Positions 47,384-57,152 of a DNA stretch of 64,000 nt are shown piece after piece (the stretch's first letter is position 1; each line of letters begins with the position of its first letter). Position numbers and translations under genes: made by a program. Source of the DNA: Methyloterricola oryzae (GTDB lineage: Bacteria > Pseudomonadota > Gammaproteobacteria > Methylococcales > Methylococcaceae); contig NZ_JYNS01000008.1 of assembly GCF_000934725.1 (NCBI RefSeq), forward strand, positions 90,833 to 154,832. Direction: 5' to 3'. The notes beneath the pieces were generated by a model. That model worked only from the letters and a program-made list of their open reading frames with translations, was not told the DNA's origin and did no database searches.

Positions 47384-50215
47384 TTGATTTTTAAGTACCA
47401 CTTCGCCATTTCTGCCCTGCTTGGACTCTCGCTGATGCTGTCGGCGCCGGTCCAAGCCGAGCCGAACCAATCAAAGCTGGCGTCCCAGGCGCTTGCGGCC
47501 CAGTTTGCCGGACTGGCCAGTCCGACCATTGCTATCGGTACCCCTGAGCCAGAACAACCGTATACGGTAGGAGAAAAAGCGACCGTAACCTGGTACTACA
47601 CCGGAATTAGCAAGAAGAAAAAGCTGCGCGTCTCCCTCCTTCAGGCAAACGGAAAAAGCATCCGTAGCGTCCGCGTTCGGGCAGACCGCGCATATCGCTT
47701 TACGCTGAACCAAAAGCTCGCCAGGAAGCTTAGCCAGGTTGAGGTCTGCATACCGCGCAGCACGAAATTTCCCGGTATTTGCGACTTACGAAAGGTCACG
47801 GTGCTTGAGGCACCGCCCCCAGGCGCAGCGATTGGGTTCAATCCGCCGTCGGTCGGTTTTGTTGCCCAGAAAGATGTTGACCCGCCCGCCCAGGTCCTGG
47901 AGATTTCGACGACCGAAAGCCAGAATATCGGCTATTCGGTAGCAAACGACGCGAGTTGGCTGAGTGTCAGCCCCGGCGACGGTACAGCACCCGGCTCTGT
48001 CACGCTGACGGCGCACACGGCGGGCCTGGTTCCAGGCACATATAAAACGTCCCTGAAGGTTACGGCTGCAGGAACATCGTCTTCCACCAGCGTCCCGGTT
48101 ACCCTGGAAATTCTCAAACCGGGCACAAAAACGCCTCTCGGCCTGAAGTTCAGCGCCACAACCCTGGGATTTGACCTAAGCAGCGGCGCTGCACCCGAAT
48201 CGCGACAACTCGATATCTTTACCAGCACCAGCGGGACGGTCGCATTTCAGGCAGCCAGCAATGCCAGTTGGCTCAGCGTGACACCCAACACTGGCACGAC
48301 GCCGGCCAGCTTGACGGTCAGCGCGAGTGCAACAGGTCTTTCACCGGGCAGTTACAGCGGCGAGATCAGAGCGACCGCTGACGGTCACGCGGCAGTGAAA
48401 CTCGGCGTCACACTCAACGTAACCGCGCCCCCTACCCCACCCACACCTGCCATACCCGCCTTGCAGTCGAGTACAGCCAGCCTGAGCTTCACCGCTGCAA
48501 GCGGCACCTCGCCAGCGGTGCAAAACATCCAACTTTCTACCAACACGGGAGCCGCCGTCAGCTTTGCACTTGACGAACCAGCACCCTGGCTCAGCGTGCT
48601 GCCCGTCGGTACCAGCACGCCGTCGGGCATCAGCCTGGCTGCGAACGGCGCCGGTCTGTTACCGGGCGATTATTCCACCACCTTGAAGGCGCAGTCGTCG
48701 GGATACCAGTCGGTGGCAATTCCTGTGCGCTTCAAGGTGACCGCACCCACTGGGACGGACCTGCTCTCCGATGACTTCAACGACGGCAGTGCTGCAGAAT
48801 GGAGTATCGGCAACGAAACAAAGAATACGCCGGACTGGCAGGTAGTAAACGGCCAATTCAAGCTCGTTAACCTGGTGGCCTTGGCCTCAGATACGCACAA
48901 ACAAGGCCATAACGTCGGCACTTACGCAATAAGAAACGACTCGATACCGTTGCAGGATTACCAGTTCGACGTCACTGCGACGAGTTCGTCCGAATTCAAC
49001 GTGGATACGGGGGTCATGTTCCGCTACCAGGACCCAAACAACTATTACCGACTCTCCATCGGCAATGGCATGACGCGCCTGGAGCGCAAGCGGCTCGGTA
49101 CGTTCTCAACCCTGGCAGGCAATGCGCGAGGATATTTGCGCGGGGTTCCCCAGGTCATCAGCGTCAGCGTGCAAGGTGCCCTGATTCAGGTCAGCGTCAA
49201 CGGAGAGCGTCTCTTCACCGTGCGCGATGCCGAAATCGCCACCGGCGGCGTCGCCCTTTACTGCCGCGACAACTGCGCCTTTGATGACGTCCATGTGCGG
49301 CCGGTACCCGGGGCACCTAGCATAGCGGTGTCGAAACCAGAAGCTCATACCGTGGTGGCCCAAACCAATTTCGATGTCTCAGCCGTGGTCTTGAACGATC
49401 CGGGAGCAAGCGCCGAGGTGGAATTCAGTCTAACGGACATGCCTGGCGCCTGCGGCCAGGCGGTAAGCTCTGGCGCTGGTCTCTTTACAGCTCAGTGCAG
49501 CATTCCCGCCGATGGCGTCATCAGGGGCGTCACGGCAAGCCTTAAGGTCGGCGGCACACTTGTCGACCTGGATTCAAATGAGCGCATCGCCTATGGCAAC
49601 AAAATTGTCGCGGTGGGGGACAGCATCACCTTTGGCGTGGGAGATGACAACTCAGGGGACAATCCCGATCCGGGCGGATGGGTAGTCTCGGACGGCTATG
49701 CACCGGTCCTGACCAAACTGCTGAATCAAAGCCACGCACTTCCCAGCATGGTTTACAACAACGGGATACCGGGTGGATTAAGTGTCGACATCAAGACTCA
49801 TATCGGTAAGATTCTAGAACGCCACGCTGACGCCCAATACGTGCTGTTGATGATTGGCACCAACGACGCTGGCAGGGATAAGTCCGTCGCCGAGTACGGA
49901 GCCAACTTGGATGCGGCGATAGCGACCATCACAAGCCGGGGCAAAACGCCGATAGTGGCGAGGATTCCTCCAAGGCTCGGCGACGACCCGACCGCTTATC
50001 CGGCTCCGATCGAGAGCGCGCCACGCAATCAAAAAGTCATTTCATACAATGACCTGATCGAATCAAGAGCAGTGAGCGGGCTAAGCTTGGGCCCCGACTT
50101 TTTCAACTACTTCCTGGCGAGGCAAGACCAGTTTTCTGATCTTCTGCACCCAAATGGCCTCGGTTACAACTCGATGGGCGAACAGTGGAGCCAGTCCCTG
50201 GGCTTCCTCCCCTGA
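47384..50215 (+). CDS. Large secreted SGNH/GDSL hydrolase with Ig-like repeats
   Basis: The 943 aa exported protein starts at TTG 47384, with GGAGA six bases upstream, and has a signal peptide (about 1-25). Then come an N-terminal beta domain (about 45-150), three BACON/choice-of-anchor-like repeats (about 155-430, each with an ASWLSV- or PWLSV-type core and a closing PGxY segment), a LamG/DUF1080-like beta-sandwich (about 435-650), another beta domain (about 655-740) and a C-terminal SGNH hydrolase (about 750-943) with GDSIT (Ser), GTNDA, and DLLHPNG (Asp-x-x-His). The activity would be esterase or lipase-like, on polysaccharide or lipid. The binding modules suggest a surface or exopolysaccharide substrate. 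Confidence 0.85.
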   Translation: MIFKYHFAISALLGLSLMLSAPVQAEPNQSKLASQALAAQFAGLASPTIAIGTPEPEQPYTVGEKATVTWYYTGISKKKKLRVSLLQANGKSIRSVRVRADRAYRFTLNQKLARKLSQVEVCIPRSTKFPGICDLRKVTVLEAPPPGAAIGFNPPSVGFVAQKDVDPPAQVLEISTTESQNIGYSVANDASWLSVSPGDGTAPGSVTLTAHTAGLVPGTYKTSLKVTAAGTSSSTSVPVTLEILKPGTKTPLGLKFSATTLGFDLSSGAAPESRQLDIFTSTSGTVAFQAASNASWLSVTPNTGTTPASLTVSASATGLSPGSYSGEIRATADGHAAVKLGVTLNVTAPPTPPTPAIPALQSSTASLSFTAASGTSPAVQNIQLSTNTGAAVSFALDEPAPWLSVLPVGTSTPSGISLAANGAGLLPGDYSTTLKAQSSGYQSVAIPVRFKVTAPTGTDLLSDDFNDGSAAEWSIGNETKNTPDWQVVNGQFKLVNLVALASDTHKQGHNVGTYAIRNDSIPLQDYQFDVTATSSSEFNVDTGVMFRYQDPNNYYRLSIGNGMTRLERKRLGTFSTLAGNARGYLRGVPQVISVSVQGALIQVSVNGERLFTVRDAEIATGGVALYCRDNCAFDDVHVRPVPGAPSIAVSKPEAHTVVAQTNFDVSAVVLNDPGASAEVEFSLTDMPGACGQAVSSGAGLFTAQCSIPADGVIRGVTASLKVGGTLVDLDSNERIAYGNKIVAVGDSITFGVGDDNSGDNPDPGGWVVSDGYAPVLTKLLNQSHALPSMVYNNGIPGGLSVDIKTHIGKILERHADAQYVLLMIGTNDAGRDKSVAEYGANLDAAIATITSRGKTPIVARIPPRLGDDPTAYPAPIESAPRNQKVISYNDLIESRAVSGLSLGPDFFNYFLARQDQFSDLLHPNGLGYNSMGEQWSQSLGFLP

Positions 50216-50257
50216 GAAGCGTCAGCCACCTTCGAACGATCATTACGAGGTGAGCGA

Positions 50258-50959
50258 TCAGGGCACCACCGGCACCCTCTGTACGAGGCGGATGCCGGTG
50301 GTTGTCACCGCCGCCGAGTACGCCAGCGCCTCGACCCCGGCGCGCAGCGCTTGGCGTAGGGTCTGACCATAAACCGCATCGATGCGGTCGGCAGGACATA
50401 GTTGCGTGGCGTCCTGCCGTTGGATGCAGAAAAAGATGACTCCGCGACCGCCCTGCCACACCATCTCGGCAAGTTCGCGCAGATGCTTGCTGCCCCGCGC
50501 GCTGACGGCGTCCGGAAAATAGGCGGTGCCATGCTCCACCAGGGTCACGTTCTTGACCTCCACAAAACAGGGCGGCCCATCGCCTTCCAGGAGCAGGTCG
50601 ATCCGGCTGTTTTCAGCGCCATATCGCACTTCCCGCCGGATGGTCGAATAGCCCGCCAGTTCTGAGACTGTGCCGTCACGGATAGCATCCTCCACCAGGT
50701 GATTGCTCAATCCCGTATTGATGCCCACCATGACGCCGTCCAAGGTTTCCACCAGTTCCCAGCTATAGCTGTACTTACGCGCGGGATTCTTGCTGATGCT
50801 GAGCCAGACCCGGCTTCCCGGCTCGGCACAACCGAGCATGGACCCGGTATTGGGCGTGTGGGCGGTTACCTGCTCGCCATCATCGAGTTCCACATCGGCG
50901 AGAAAGCGCTTGTAGCGCCGCATCAGGCGCCCCGGAAGCAAGGTCTGTTCGAACTCCAT
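50258..50959 (-). CDS. sfsA: Sugar fermentation stimulation protein A
   Basis: The 233 aa SfsA homologue has the LLPGRLMRRYKRFLADVEL start, the CAEPGSRVWLS block, and a GENSRIDLL/VEVKNVTL catalytic-like centre that resembles a nuclease fold. Function in bacteria is not settled. It is in the same direction as the small hydrolase, with a 24-base gap. Confidence 0.93.
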   Translation of the reverse strand: MEFEQTLLPGRLMRRYKRFLADVELDDGEQVTAHTPNTGSMLGCAEPGSRVWLSISKNPARKYSYSWELVETLDGVMVGINTGLSNHLVEDAIRDGTVSELAGYSTIRREVRYGAENSRIDLLLEGDGPPCFVEVKNVTLVEHGTAYFPDAVSARGSKHLRELAEMVWQGGRGVIFFCIQRQDATQLCPADRIDAVYGQTLRQALRAGVEALAYSAAVTTTGIRLVQRVPVVP

Positions 50960-50983
50960 GCCCGGTTTGGCCTGGCCGCTGCG

Positions 50984-51451
50984 TCAGGAAACCTGTAAAG
51001 AGTCCACCACCTTCAACAGCATGGCCAGCGATTCCGGGTCCGCCAGGCGATGCTCGGTCCCCACGGCGATCAATGCCGATTCGGAGAGCCCGCTGCGGGA
51101 AAGTAGTTCCTGGCTGTCCGCATAGGGGACGACCTCGTCGGCCGGGGCATGCAGGATGATCGTTCCCGGCGGCACGCGGTCGATACTGCCCCAGCGTTTC
51201 CAGGCTGGACACAACAACACCCGTGGCACGCCGGCGGCTTGCATGTTGACGGCAACGGCGCCGCCCCGGCTGGAACCCACGATCAGATCGGCGCCGTTCT
51301 CGGCCAACCAATTTTCCGCAATGCGCACCGCGGCATCGAAATCCTCGTCCGGCAGAGCCGGTTCGAGCATTTGATGGCCCGCCTGTTTGAGATAGGAGGG
51401 CTTGACGCCGCCCGGGACGGATTGCCAACCGTGCAGATAAAGGATTTTCAT
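50984..51451 (-). CDS. Small alpha/beta hydrolase, RBBP9/YdeN or YqiA type
   Basis: The 155 aa product begins MKILYLHGWQS, with an oxyanion-type LHG motif, and has the nucleophile elbow GSSRGG and the H residue in TEHRLAD. The length fits the small esterases of the YqiA/RBBP9 class. Substrate unknown. Confidence 0.85.
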   Translation of the reverse strand: MKILYLHGWQSVPGGVKPSYLKQAGHQMLEPALPDEDFDAAVRIAENWLAENGADLIVGSSRGGAVAVNMQAAGVPRVLLCPAWKRWGSIDRVPPGTIILHAPADEVVPYADSQELLSRSGLSESALIAVGTEHRLADPESLAMLLKVVDSLQVS

Positions 51452-51531
51452 GGTGATGCTTGCGCTTCCGTCGGATTCAGGGGCAAGATAAGGGCAGATT
51501 GCGGCCAGATATCGTAACTGTCGCTTCCTGC

Positions 51532-52113
51532 ATGAACGCCGTCCATTTTAACCAAAACCATCTCACACCACGATTCGCGGCACTCCTCGCGGAAGAACGC
51601 AACGCGCCGCTGGGGCCGGGAATGCCGGACGAAGGACTGCGCGCGGAACTGTCGGGACTGAACGCCGGGGACGCCTTTCTCCCGCATCGAGTCATCGACA
51701 AGTCCATGGCCCAGGCCGTGCTCGCCGGGCTCTGGCTCTATCACGACTTCCTGGATGAGAGCCACCGCATCAGCCAGAACATTCCCGGCAGCACCGGCAG
51801 CTACTGGCACGGATTGATGCACCGGCGCGAGCCCGACAGTTGGAACAGCAAGTACTGGTTCGAACGGGTCGGTGCTCACCCTATCTTTACCATGTTGTGC
51901 GAGTGTGCACGGGAACTGGCGGAGGCCGCCCCGCCCCTGGTCGAAACCGACTTCCTGCGCCAGCAGACGCAATGGAACCCTTTTCTGTTCGTTGATTTGT
52001 GCGAATCGGCGCGGGAAGGGCGAATTCCGGCGGAAGCACTCTGCCGAGAAATCCAGATGATCGAATGGCGGCTGCTGTTCGACTTCTGCTACCGGCACGC
52101 CGTCGGCATCTGA
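51532..52113 (+). CDS. Conserved cytoplasmic protein of unknown function
   Basis: The 193 aa protein has no signal or membrane segment and is predicted helical. The segment QAVLAGLWLYHDFLDESHRISQ, rich in His/Asp/Glu, is followed by STGSYWHGLMHRREPDSWNSKYWFERVG; the closely set His and acidic residues look like a metal or nucleotide site. I do not recognise a family. It starts at ATG 51532 and precedes the radical SAM gene by 19 bases; the two are probably co-transcribed. Confidence 0.75.
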   Translation: MNAVHFNQNHLTPRFAALLAEERNAPLGPGMPDEGLRAELSGLNAGDAFLPHRVIDKSMAQAVLAGLWLYHDFLDESHRISQNIPGSTGSYWHGLMHRREPDSWNSKYWFERVGAHPIFTMLCECARELAEAAPPLVETDFLRQQTQWNPFLFVDLCESAREGRIPAEALCREIQMIEWRLLFDFCYRHAVGI

Positions 52114-52132
52114 TCGTCCGGATTCCGTCCCG

Positions 52133-53650
52133 ATGATCCTGCTGGCGACGCTGAATGCCCGCTACTCCCATGCCTCCCTGGGGCTGCGCTGCCTGATGGC
52201 GAACATGGGCGAACTCACGCCCATGACGCGGATCGAGGAATACATTATCACCGACCGCCCCCAGGACGTGGCGGAGGCCTTGCTCGCCCTGCGGCCCCGC
52301 ATCATCGGCCTGGGCGTTTATATCTGGAACGTGGAGCAGTCCACCAAGCTGGTCGCCCTGCTCAAGCGCATCTCCCCGGAAACCGTGATCGTGTTGGGTG
52401 GTCCCGAGGTGAGCCATGAATGGGAGGAGCAGCGCCTCGTGCAGCTAGCCGATCACATCATCACAGGCCCCGGCGACCTGGCTTTCGCCGAACTTTGCCG
52501 GCAGGTGCTCAAGGGCGCGAAACCGCCCAAGCTGCTGCACGCAGAACAACCGTCGCTGGAATCCCTGCGCCTGCCCTACGAGTTTTACGACGAACGGGAC
52601 ATCGCCCAGCGCACGGTTTACGTTGAAGCCTCCAGGGGCTGCCCCTTCAAATGCGAGTTTTGCCTGTCCGCCCTGGACAAGACCGCTTGGCCGTTTCCGC
52701 TGGAACATTTCCTGTCCGCCATGGACAACTTGCACGCCCGTGGACTGCGCCAGTTCAAATTCGTCGATCGCACCTTCAACCTGAACGTGAAGGCCAGCCT
52801 GCAGATCTTGGAGTTTTTCCTGGAACGGTTGGACGAACACCTGTTCCTGCATTTCGAGGTCGTCCCCGACCATCTGCCGGATAAGCTGAAAGAGGCGATC
52901 AAGCGCTTCCCGCCCGGCAGCCTGCAGTTCGAGGTGGGCATCCAGACCTTCAATCCCGAAGTGCAGCAACGCATCAGCCGGCGCCAGGACAACGATAGGA
53001 CCGAAGCCAACCTGCGCTGGCTGCGGTCGGAAACCAATGCGCACATTCATGCGGACCTGATCGCGGGACTGCCGGGCGAGGGTCTCGCCAGTTTCGCGGC
53101 GGGCTTCGACCGCCTGGTCGGGCTTGAGCCTCACGAGATCCAGGTCGGCGTACTCAAGCGGCTGCGCGGCGCCCCCCTGGACCGCCACAGCCAGTCTTTC
53201 GACCTGCGCTACAGCCCCGATCCGCCCTACAATGTGCTGAGCACCAGCCTGATGGATTTCGCGACCCTGCAGCGCATCAGCCGCTTCGCCCGGTACTGGG
53301 ACCTGGTGGGGAATTCCGGGCGCTTTCAGAACGGGCTGCAATTACTTCTGGGCTCGTCGCCTTTTGAACGCTTCATGGCCTTCAGCGACTGGCTGTACGC
53401 ATGCCTGGGCAAGACCCATCAACTGGCGCTGGACCGCTTGTACGATCTCACCTACCAGTGGCTCACCGAACAGGGCGGAGTCGATTCAGCCGCCGCCACA
53501 CAGGCCATCGCCCGCGACTTCCATGCCAGCGGCACCCGCAGCGTACCGCGCTTCCTGGCACGGGAAGGCATCCGTTCACCCGGACCGCGAGTTCCGGCTG
53601 CCGGCGTCAAGGCACCCGCGCGCCAGCAGCGCCATCTGTCAGGTCACTGA
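52133..53650 (+). CDS. B12-binding-domain radical SAM protein (DUF4080)
   Basis: The 505 aa product: N-terminal cobalamin-binding-like Rossmann domain (about 1-130), radical SAM domain (about 160-370) with the CxxxCxxC motif CPFKCEFC, and a C-terminal DUF4080 region. Such class B proteins carry out methylations or radical chemistry using cobalamin. The N-terminal domain lacks a clear DxHxxG, so B12 binding is only probable. It follows the unknown protein gene. Confidence 0.9.
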   Translation: MILLATLNARYSHASLGLRCLMANMGELTPMTRIEEYIITDRPQDVAEALLALRPRIIGLGVYIWNVEQSTKLVALLKRISPETVIVLGGPEVSHEWEEQRLVQLADHIITGPGDLAFAELCRQVLKGAKPPKLLHAEQPSLESLRLPYEFYDERDIAQRTVYVEASRGCPFKCEFCLSALDKTAWPFPLEHFLSAMDNLHARGLRQFKFVDRTFNLNVKASLQILEFFLERLDEHLFLHFEVVPDHLPDKLKEAIKRFPPGSLQFEVGIQTFNPEVQQRISRRQDNDRTEANLRWLRSETNAHIHADLIAGLPGEGLASFAAGFDRLVGLEPHEIQVGVLKRLRGAPLDRHSQSFDLRYSPDPPYNVLSTSLMDFATLQRISRFARYWDLVGNSGRFQNGLQLLLGSSPFERFMAFSDWLYACLGKTHQLALDRLYDLTYQWLTEQGGVDSAAATQAIARDFHASGTRSVPRFLAREGIRSPGPRVPAAGVKAPARQQRHLSGH

Positions 53651-53692
53651 ACCCGCTGAGCGGCGGGCCGGGGAAGTCTGGAACCGGCTACC

Positions 53693-54895
53693 CTAAGCCG
53701 CCGCCCGCAGCCGCGTCGCCGTGATGGGCAGCAGGCCCAGCAGGATCAGGGCGCCGAAGCCGACGCCAGCCTGGATAGCGGAGACACCGGCCTCCATGGA
53801 CATGGTATACAGGCCGATCATGATCAGCATGGACAGGTTCTCGGCCAGGTTCTGCACCGCCACCGCGTGCCCGGCGCCCACGGTATCGTGCCCCCGCTCC
53901 TGCAGCAGCGCGTTCAGGGGCACCACGAACAGGCCACCGCAGACTCCGATAGCCACCAAAAGCAGGACTGTCTGAGGCAAGTTGGCCACCAGCGACAACG
54001 CCATGATGAGAGGCCCCAGCAACAGGCCGGGGACCAGCGCGCGGTTGACGGTTTCCAGGGCGATCCAGGCGGAGGCCAGGGCCGCGCCCACGGCGATACC
54101 GATGGCCACGGCGCCGTTGAGGTTGGCGGGCGTGCTGGTATCCTGGATGGCCAGGGCCAGCGGCACCCACGCCACCAGCAACAGCCGCAAGGTCGCCCCG
54201 CTGCCCCAGAACAGGCTGGTGCAGGCCAGGGAGAAACGCACATCGCGATCGCGCACCAGGGTCCAGGTGATTTGCAGAAAATCCTTGAACAACTCCCAGG
54301 GATGGAAGCGCTCCCCGGGGTGCACGGCAGGCAGCCTGGGAATCGCCAGGTTGGCGAGCATGGCGGCCAAATAACAGCCGGCCACGCTGATCAAGGCCAA
54401 ATTCACCGACTGGTCCGACAGCCAGCCGCCTGCCGCCACTCCGAGCAGGATGGCGACGATGGTGGAACCTTCCATCATGCTGTTGGCCTTCACCAGTTGC
54501 GCCGGCGTCACCAATTCCGAGAGGATGCCGTACTTGGCCGGCGAATAGGCCGCCGCCCCCACACCCACCAGGCCATAGGCCAGCAAGGGATGAAAGCCGG
54601 CGGTCATGGCCCCGGCGCCGATGAGCTTAAGGCCGTTGGCCCACAACATGACGCGTCCCTTGGGCAAAGCGTCGGCAAAAGCGCCGGCGAAGGGCGCGAG
54701 GACGACAAACGCCAGCACGAAGAACTCCTGCAGCAAGGGCACCCATTCCGCCGGCCGCTGCTGGGATTTGACCAGGGCGATGGCGGCAAACAGCAGGGCA
54801 TTGTCGGCCAGGGCCGAGAGGAACTGGGCCGAAAGCACGGCGCTCATCGCCCGCAGCGGCCAGTGGTTCGGGTCTTGCGCGTTCGTGGATTGCAT
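53693..54895 (-). CDS. lplT: Lysophospholipid transporter, MFS type
   Basis: The 400 aa major facilitator with about 12 hydrophobic segments. It matches LplT, which moves lysophosphatidylethanolamine inward for repair by Aas. It is encoded beside the aas-type gene (6-base gap), which supports the assignment. Confidence 0.93.
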   Translation of the reverse strand: MQSTNAQDPNHWPLRAMSAVLSAQFLSALADNALLFAAIALVKSQQRPAEWVPLLQEFFVLAFVVLAPFAGAFADALPKGRVMLWANGLKLIGAGAMTAGFHPLLAYGLVGVGAAAYSPAKYGILSELVTPAQLVKANSMMEGSTIVAILLGVAAGGWLSDQSVNLALISVAGCYLAAMLANLAIPRLPAVHPGERFHPWELFKDFLQITWTLVRDRDVRFSLACTSLFWGSGATLRLLLVAWVPLALAIQDTSTPANLNGAVAIGIAVGAALASAWIALETVNRALVPGLLLGPLIMALSLVANLPQTVLLLVAIGVCGGLFVVPLNALLQERGHDTVGAGHAVAVQNLAENLSMLIMIGLYTMSMEAGVSAIQAGVGFGALILLGLLPITATRLRAAA

Positions 54896-54901
54896 AGCCT
54901 G

Positions 54902-57058
54902 TTACCCTGCCCCTTCCAGATGCTCGAGGCCCAGGGCCTTGAGCGCGACATAATCGAGCTTACCGGTGCCGAGCAGCGGTAGCGCCTCCAGGCGCACGAG
55001 GCGCCGCGGCACCGACAGTTCCGGGAAGCCGGCCTGGCGCGCCGTTTTGGTTAGCAGTTCCTGGCTCAGCCCCGGGTCGGTGGTGCACAGCACCAAGGCC
55101 TCGCCTTTCTGCGGGTCCGGCATGGCGAATGCGCCATGCTGGCAATCCGGCGAAGCCAGGGCCGCCAGCCGTTCGACCGCTTCCAGCGAGATCATCTCGC
55201 CGGCGACCTTGGCGAAGCGCTTGACCCGGCCCAGGATGCTGACATACCCGTCCGGGTCGATCTCTACCACATCGCCGGTCTCGTACCAGCCCTCCCCCAG
55301 TTCGGAACGGGGCGGCTCGATCACACCGGGGTGCTCGTAGAGGTAGTAACCCAGCATCACATTGGGGCCGCGCACATGCAGGATGCCCCCGCGCTCGATC
55401 CCGGGCACCGGCAGCAACCGGCCCTCCACGGCGGGCAGCAACTGGCCGACGGTGCCGGTCCGGTAGGCCATGGGCGTGTTCACCGAGATGACCGGAGCTG
55501 TTTCGGTGGCTCCGTAGCCGTCCAGAATGCGGATACCGAATTTCTCGAACCACAGGCTGCGCACGCTCTCCGGCAGCTTCTCGGCGCCAGACACCACATG
55601 GCGCAACCGGTAGAAATCGTAAGGGTGCGCCTGCTTGCCGTAGTTGCCCAGGAAGGTGCCGGTTCCCAGCAGCACCGTGCAGTTGCGGTCGTAGACCACC
55701 TCGGGGATGACCCGGTAATGCAGGGGCGAGGGATAGAGGAACAGGTTGGCGCCCGCCAGGATGGGCAGTAAACCGCCCACCGTGAGCCCGAAGGAATGGA
55801 ACACCGGCAGCGCGTTCAGCACCTTGTCCTCCGCGCTGAAATCCACCACAGAGAGGATCTGCGCGATGTTGGAGAGGATCGCCCGGTGCGACAGCACCAC
55901 GCCCTTCGGCCGCCCCTCGGAACCGGAGGTGAACAGCACCACAGCGGGGCTGTCCGCGTCAGGCCGCGCGGTCGCCCAGCGCGGGGCCAGCGTGGCCAGG
56001 ATCACCCACAGCCGGTCGGCCAGTTGCAGGTCCTGCTGCAAATCCTCGAGATAACAAAATCGGGCCTCCGGGAGCGCCTCGGGCACCCAGGCGAGCTTGC
56101 CCTTTTCCAGAAACACGCGCGAAGTGATGACCGTGCGCACCTGTGCCGCGGTGCAGGCCGAGCGCAGGCCCTCGGCCCCGGCGGTGTAGTTGAGCAAGGC
56201 CGCCACCCGCCCGCGCCCCGACAGACCAAACAGCAGGCCGAAGGTCGGCGCCAGATTGGGCAGCAGAACGCCCACGTGCTCGCCTTCGTGTGTATGGCGG
56301 GAAATCAGGCGTCCCAGGCCTAGCGACAGGCGAATCAGAGCACCGTAGGACAGCTCGCTGCCCTGGATGTCCTCCATGACCGGCCTCCGCCAACCCTGGA
56401 CGGCGGCTGTATCGAACAAGGCCGTATGCAGGCTCTGGACCGGCCGCGAGCGGAACATCATTTCCTGCATTATGCGCCGCAAGCGTTCTCCCGCCAGCCG
56501 GCGCCGCTCGCGCGCCCGCTCCGCTTCGGGCATGGCGAGAACCGTGGGAGCCTGCACCGAGATCGTGATCCTGGGAAACAAACGCCTGGGGTGACGGCCG
56601 GCCAGACGGCTGAAATAGGTGCGGGCGGCACCGTCCAGACGCACCGGCACCAGGCTGGCGCGGGTCTTGGCGGCGACAAAAGCGGGCCCGTCATAGACCT
56701 TCATCAGGGACCCGGTCACCGTGATGCGCCCCTCGGGAAATACCATGACCGGCCGGCCGGACTCCACCAGGCGCAGGATCTTCTTCATCGCCATAGGGCT
56801 GGTGGGATCCACCGCGAGGTAATCGGCCAGGGACAGGATGGGCCGGAACAGCCGGCTGTTGGCGATGCCGGTGTGCACCACGAAGACGGGATCGACCGGC
56901 AGGAATAGCCCCAGGAGCAGGCCATCCAGAAACGACTCGTGATTGGCGACGATCAGCAGCTTATCGTGGCCGGTGATCCGTTCCACACCCTCCACGCGGA
57001 CGCGGAAGAGCAGGCGGAACAAGAGTTGCAGGACAGGGCGGAGAAACGTGCGGGCCAT
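54902..57058 (-). CDS. aas: Bifunctional acyltransferase / acyl-ACP synthetase
   Basis: The 718 aa product has a N-terminal PlsC-type acyltransferase (about 1-190) with NHESFLDG and PEGRITVTG, followed by an AMP-binding domain (about 220-710) with FTSGSEGRPKGVVLS and GYGATETAPVIS. It recycles lysophospholipids. The first gene of a two-gene unit with lplT. The length agrees with E. coli Aas. Confidence 0.94.
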   Translation of the reverse strand: MARTFLRPVLQLLFRLLFRVRVEGVERITGHDKLLIVANHESFLDGLLLGLFLPVDPVFVVHTGIANSRLFRPILSLADYLAVDPTSPMAMKKILRLVESGRPVMVFPEGRITVTGSLMKVYDGPAFVAAKTRASLVPVRLDGAARTYFSRLAGRHPRRLFPRITISVQAPTVLAMPEAERARERRRLAGERLRRIMQEMMFRSRPVQSLHTALFDTAAVQGWRRPVMEDIQGSELSYGALIRLSLGLGRLISRHTHEGEHVGVLLPNLAPTFGLLFGLSGRGRVAALLNYTAGAEGLRSACTAAQVRTVITSRVFLEKGKLAWVPEALPEARFCYLEDLQQDLQLADRLWVILATLAPRWATARPDADSPAVVLFTSGSEGRPKGVVLSHRAILSNIAQILSVVDFSAEDKVLNALPVFHSFGLTVGGLLPILAGANLFLYPSPLHYRVIPEVVYDRNCTVLLGTGTFLGNYGKQAHPYDFYRLRHVVSGAEKLPESVRSLWFEKFGIRILDGYGATETAPVISVNTPMAYRTGTVGQLLPAVEGRLLPVPGIERGGILHVRGPNVMLGYYLYEHPGVIEPPRSELGEGWYETGDVVEIDPDGYVSILGRVKRFAKVAGEMISLEAVERLAALASPDCQHGAFAMPDPQKGEALVLCTTDPGLSQELLTKTARQAGFPELSVPRRLVRLEALPLLGTGKLDYVALKALGLEHLEGAG

Positions 57059-57117
57059 GGGGGTTCCTTTTCAGATCGCTCGGGTCACGCCAATGGCCCC
57101 TCAGGTGCGGGCTCGGC

Positions 57118-57142
57118 CCGGCCGGGTTCGGTGCCCGGCCGG
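57118..57142 (-). terminator. Hairpin downstream of malQ
   Basis: A perfect 9-bp stem CCGGCCGGG/CCCGGCCGG with a TTCGGTG loop starts 10 bases past the malQ stop. No T-run follows on the minus strand, so termination is uncertain. Confidence 0.45.
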
Positions 57143-57152
57143 AATCCGGTGC

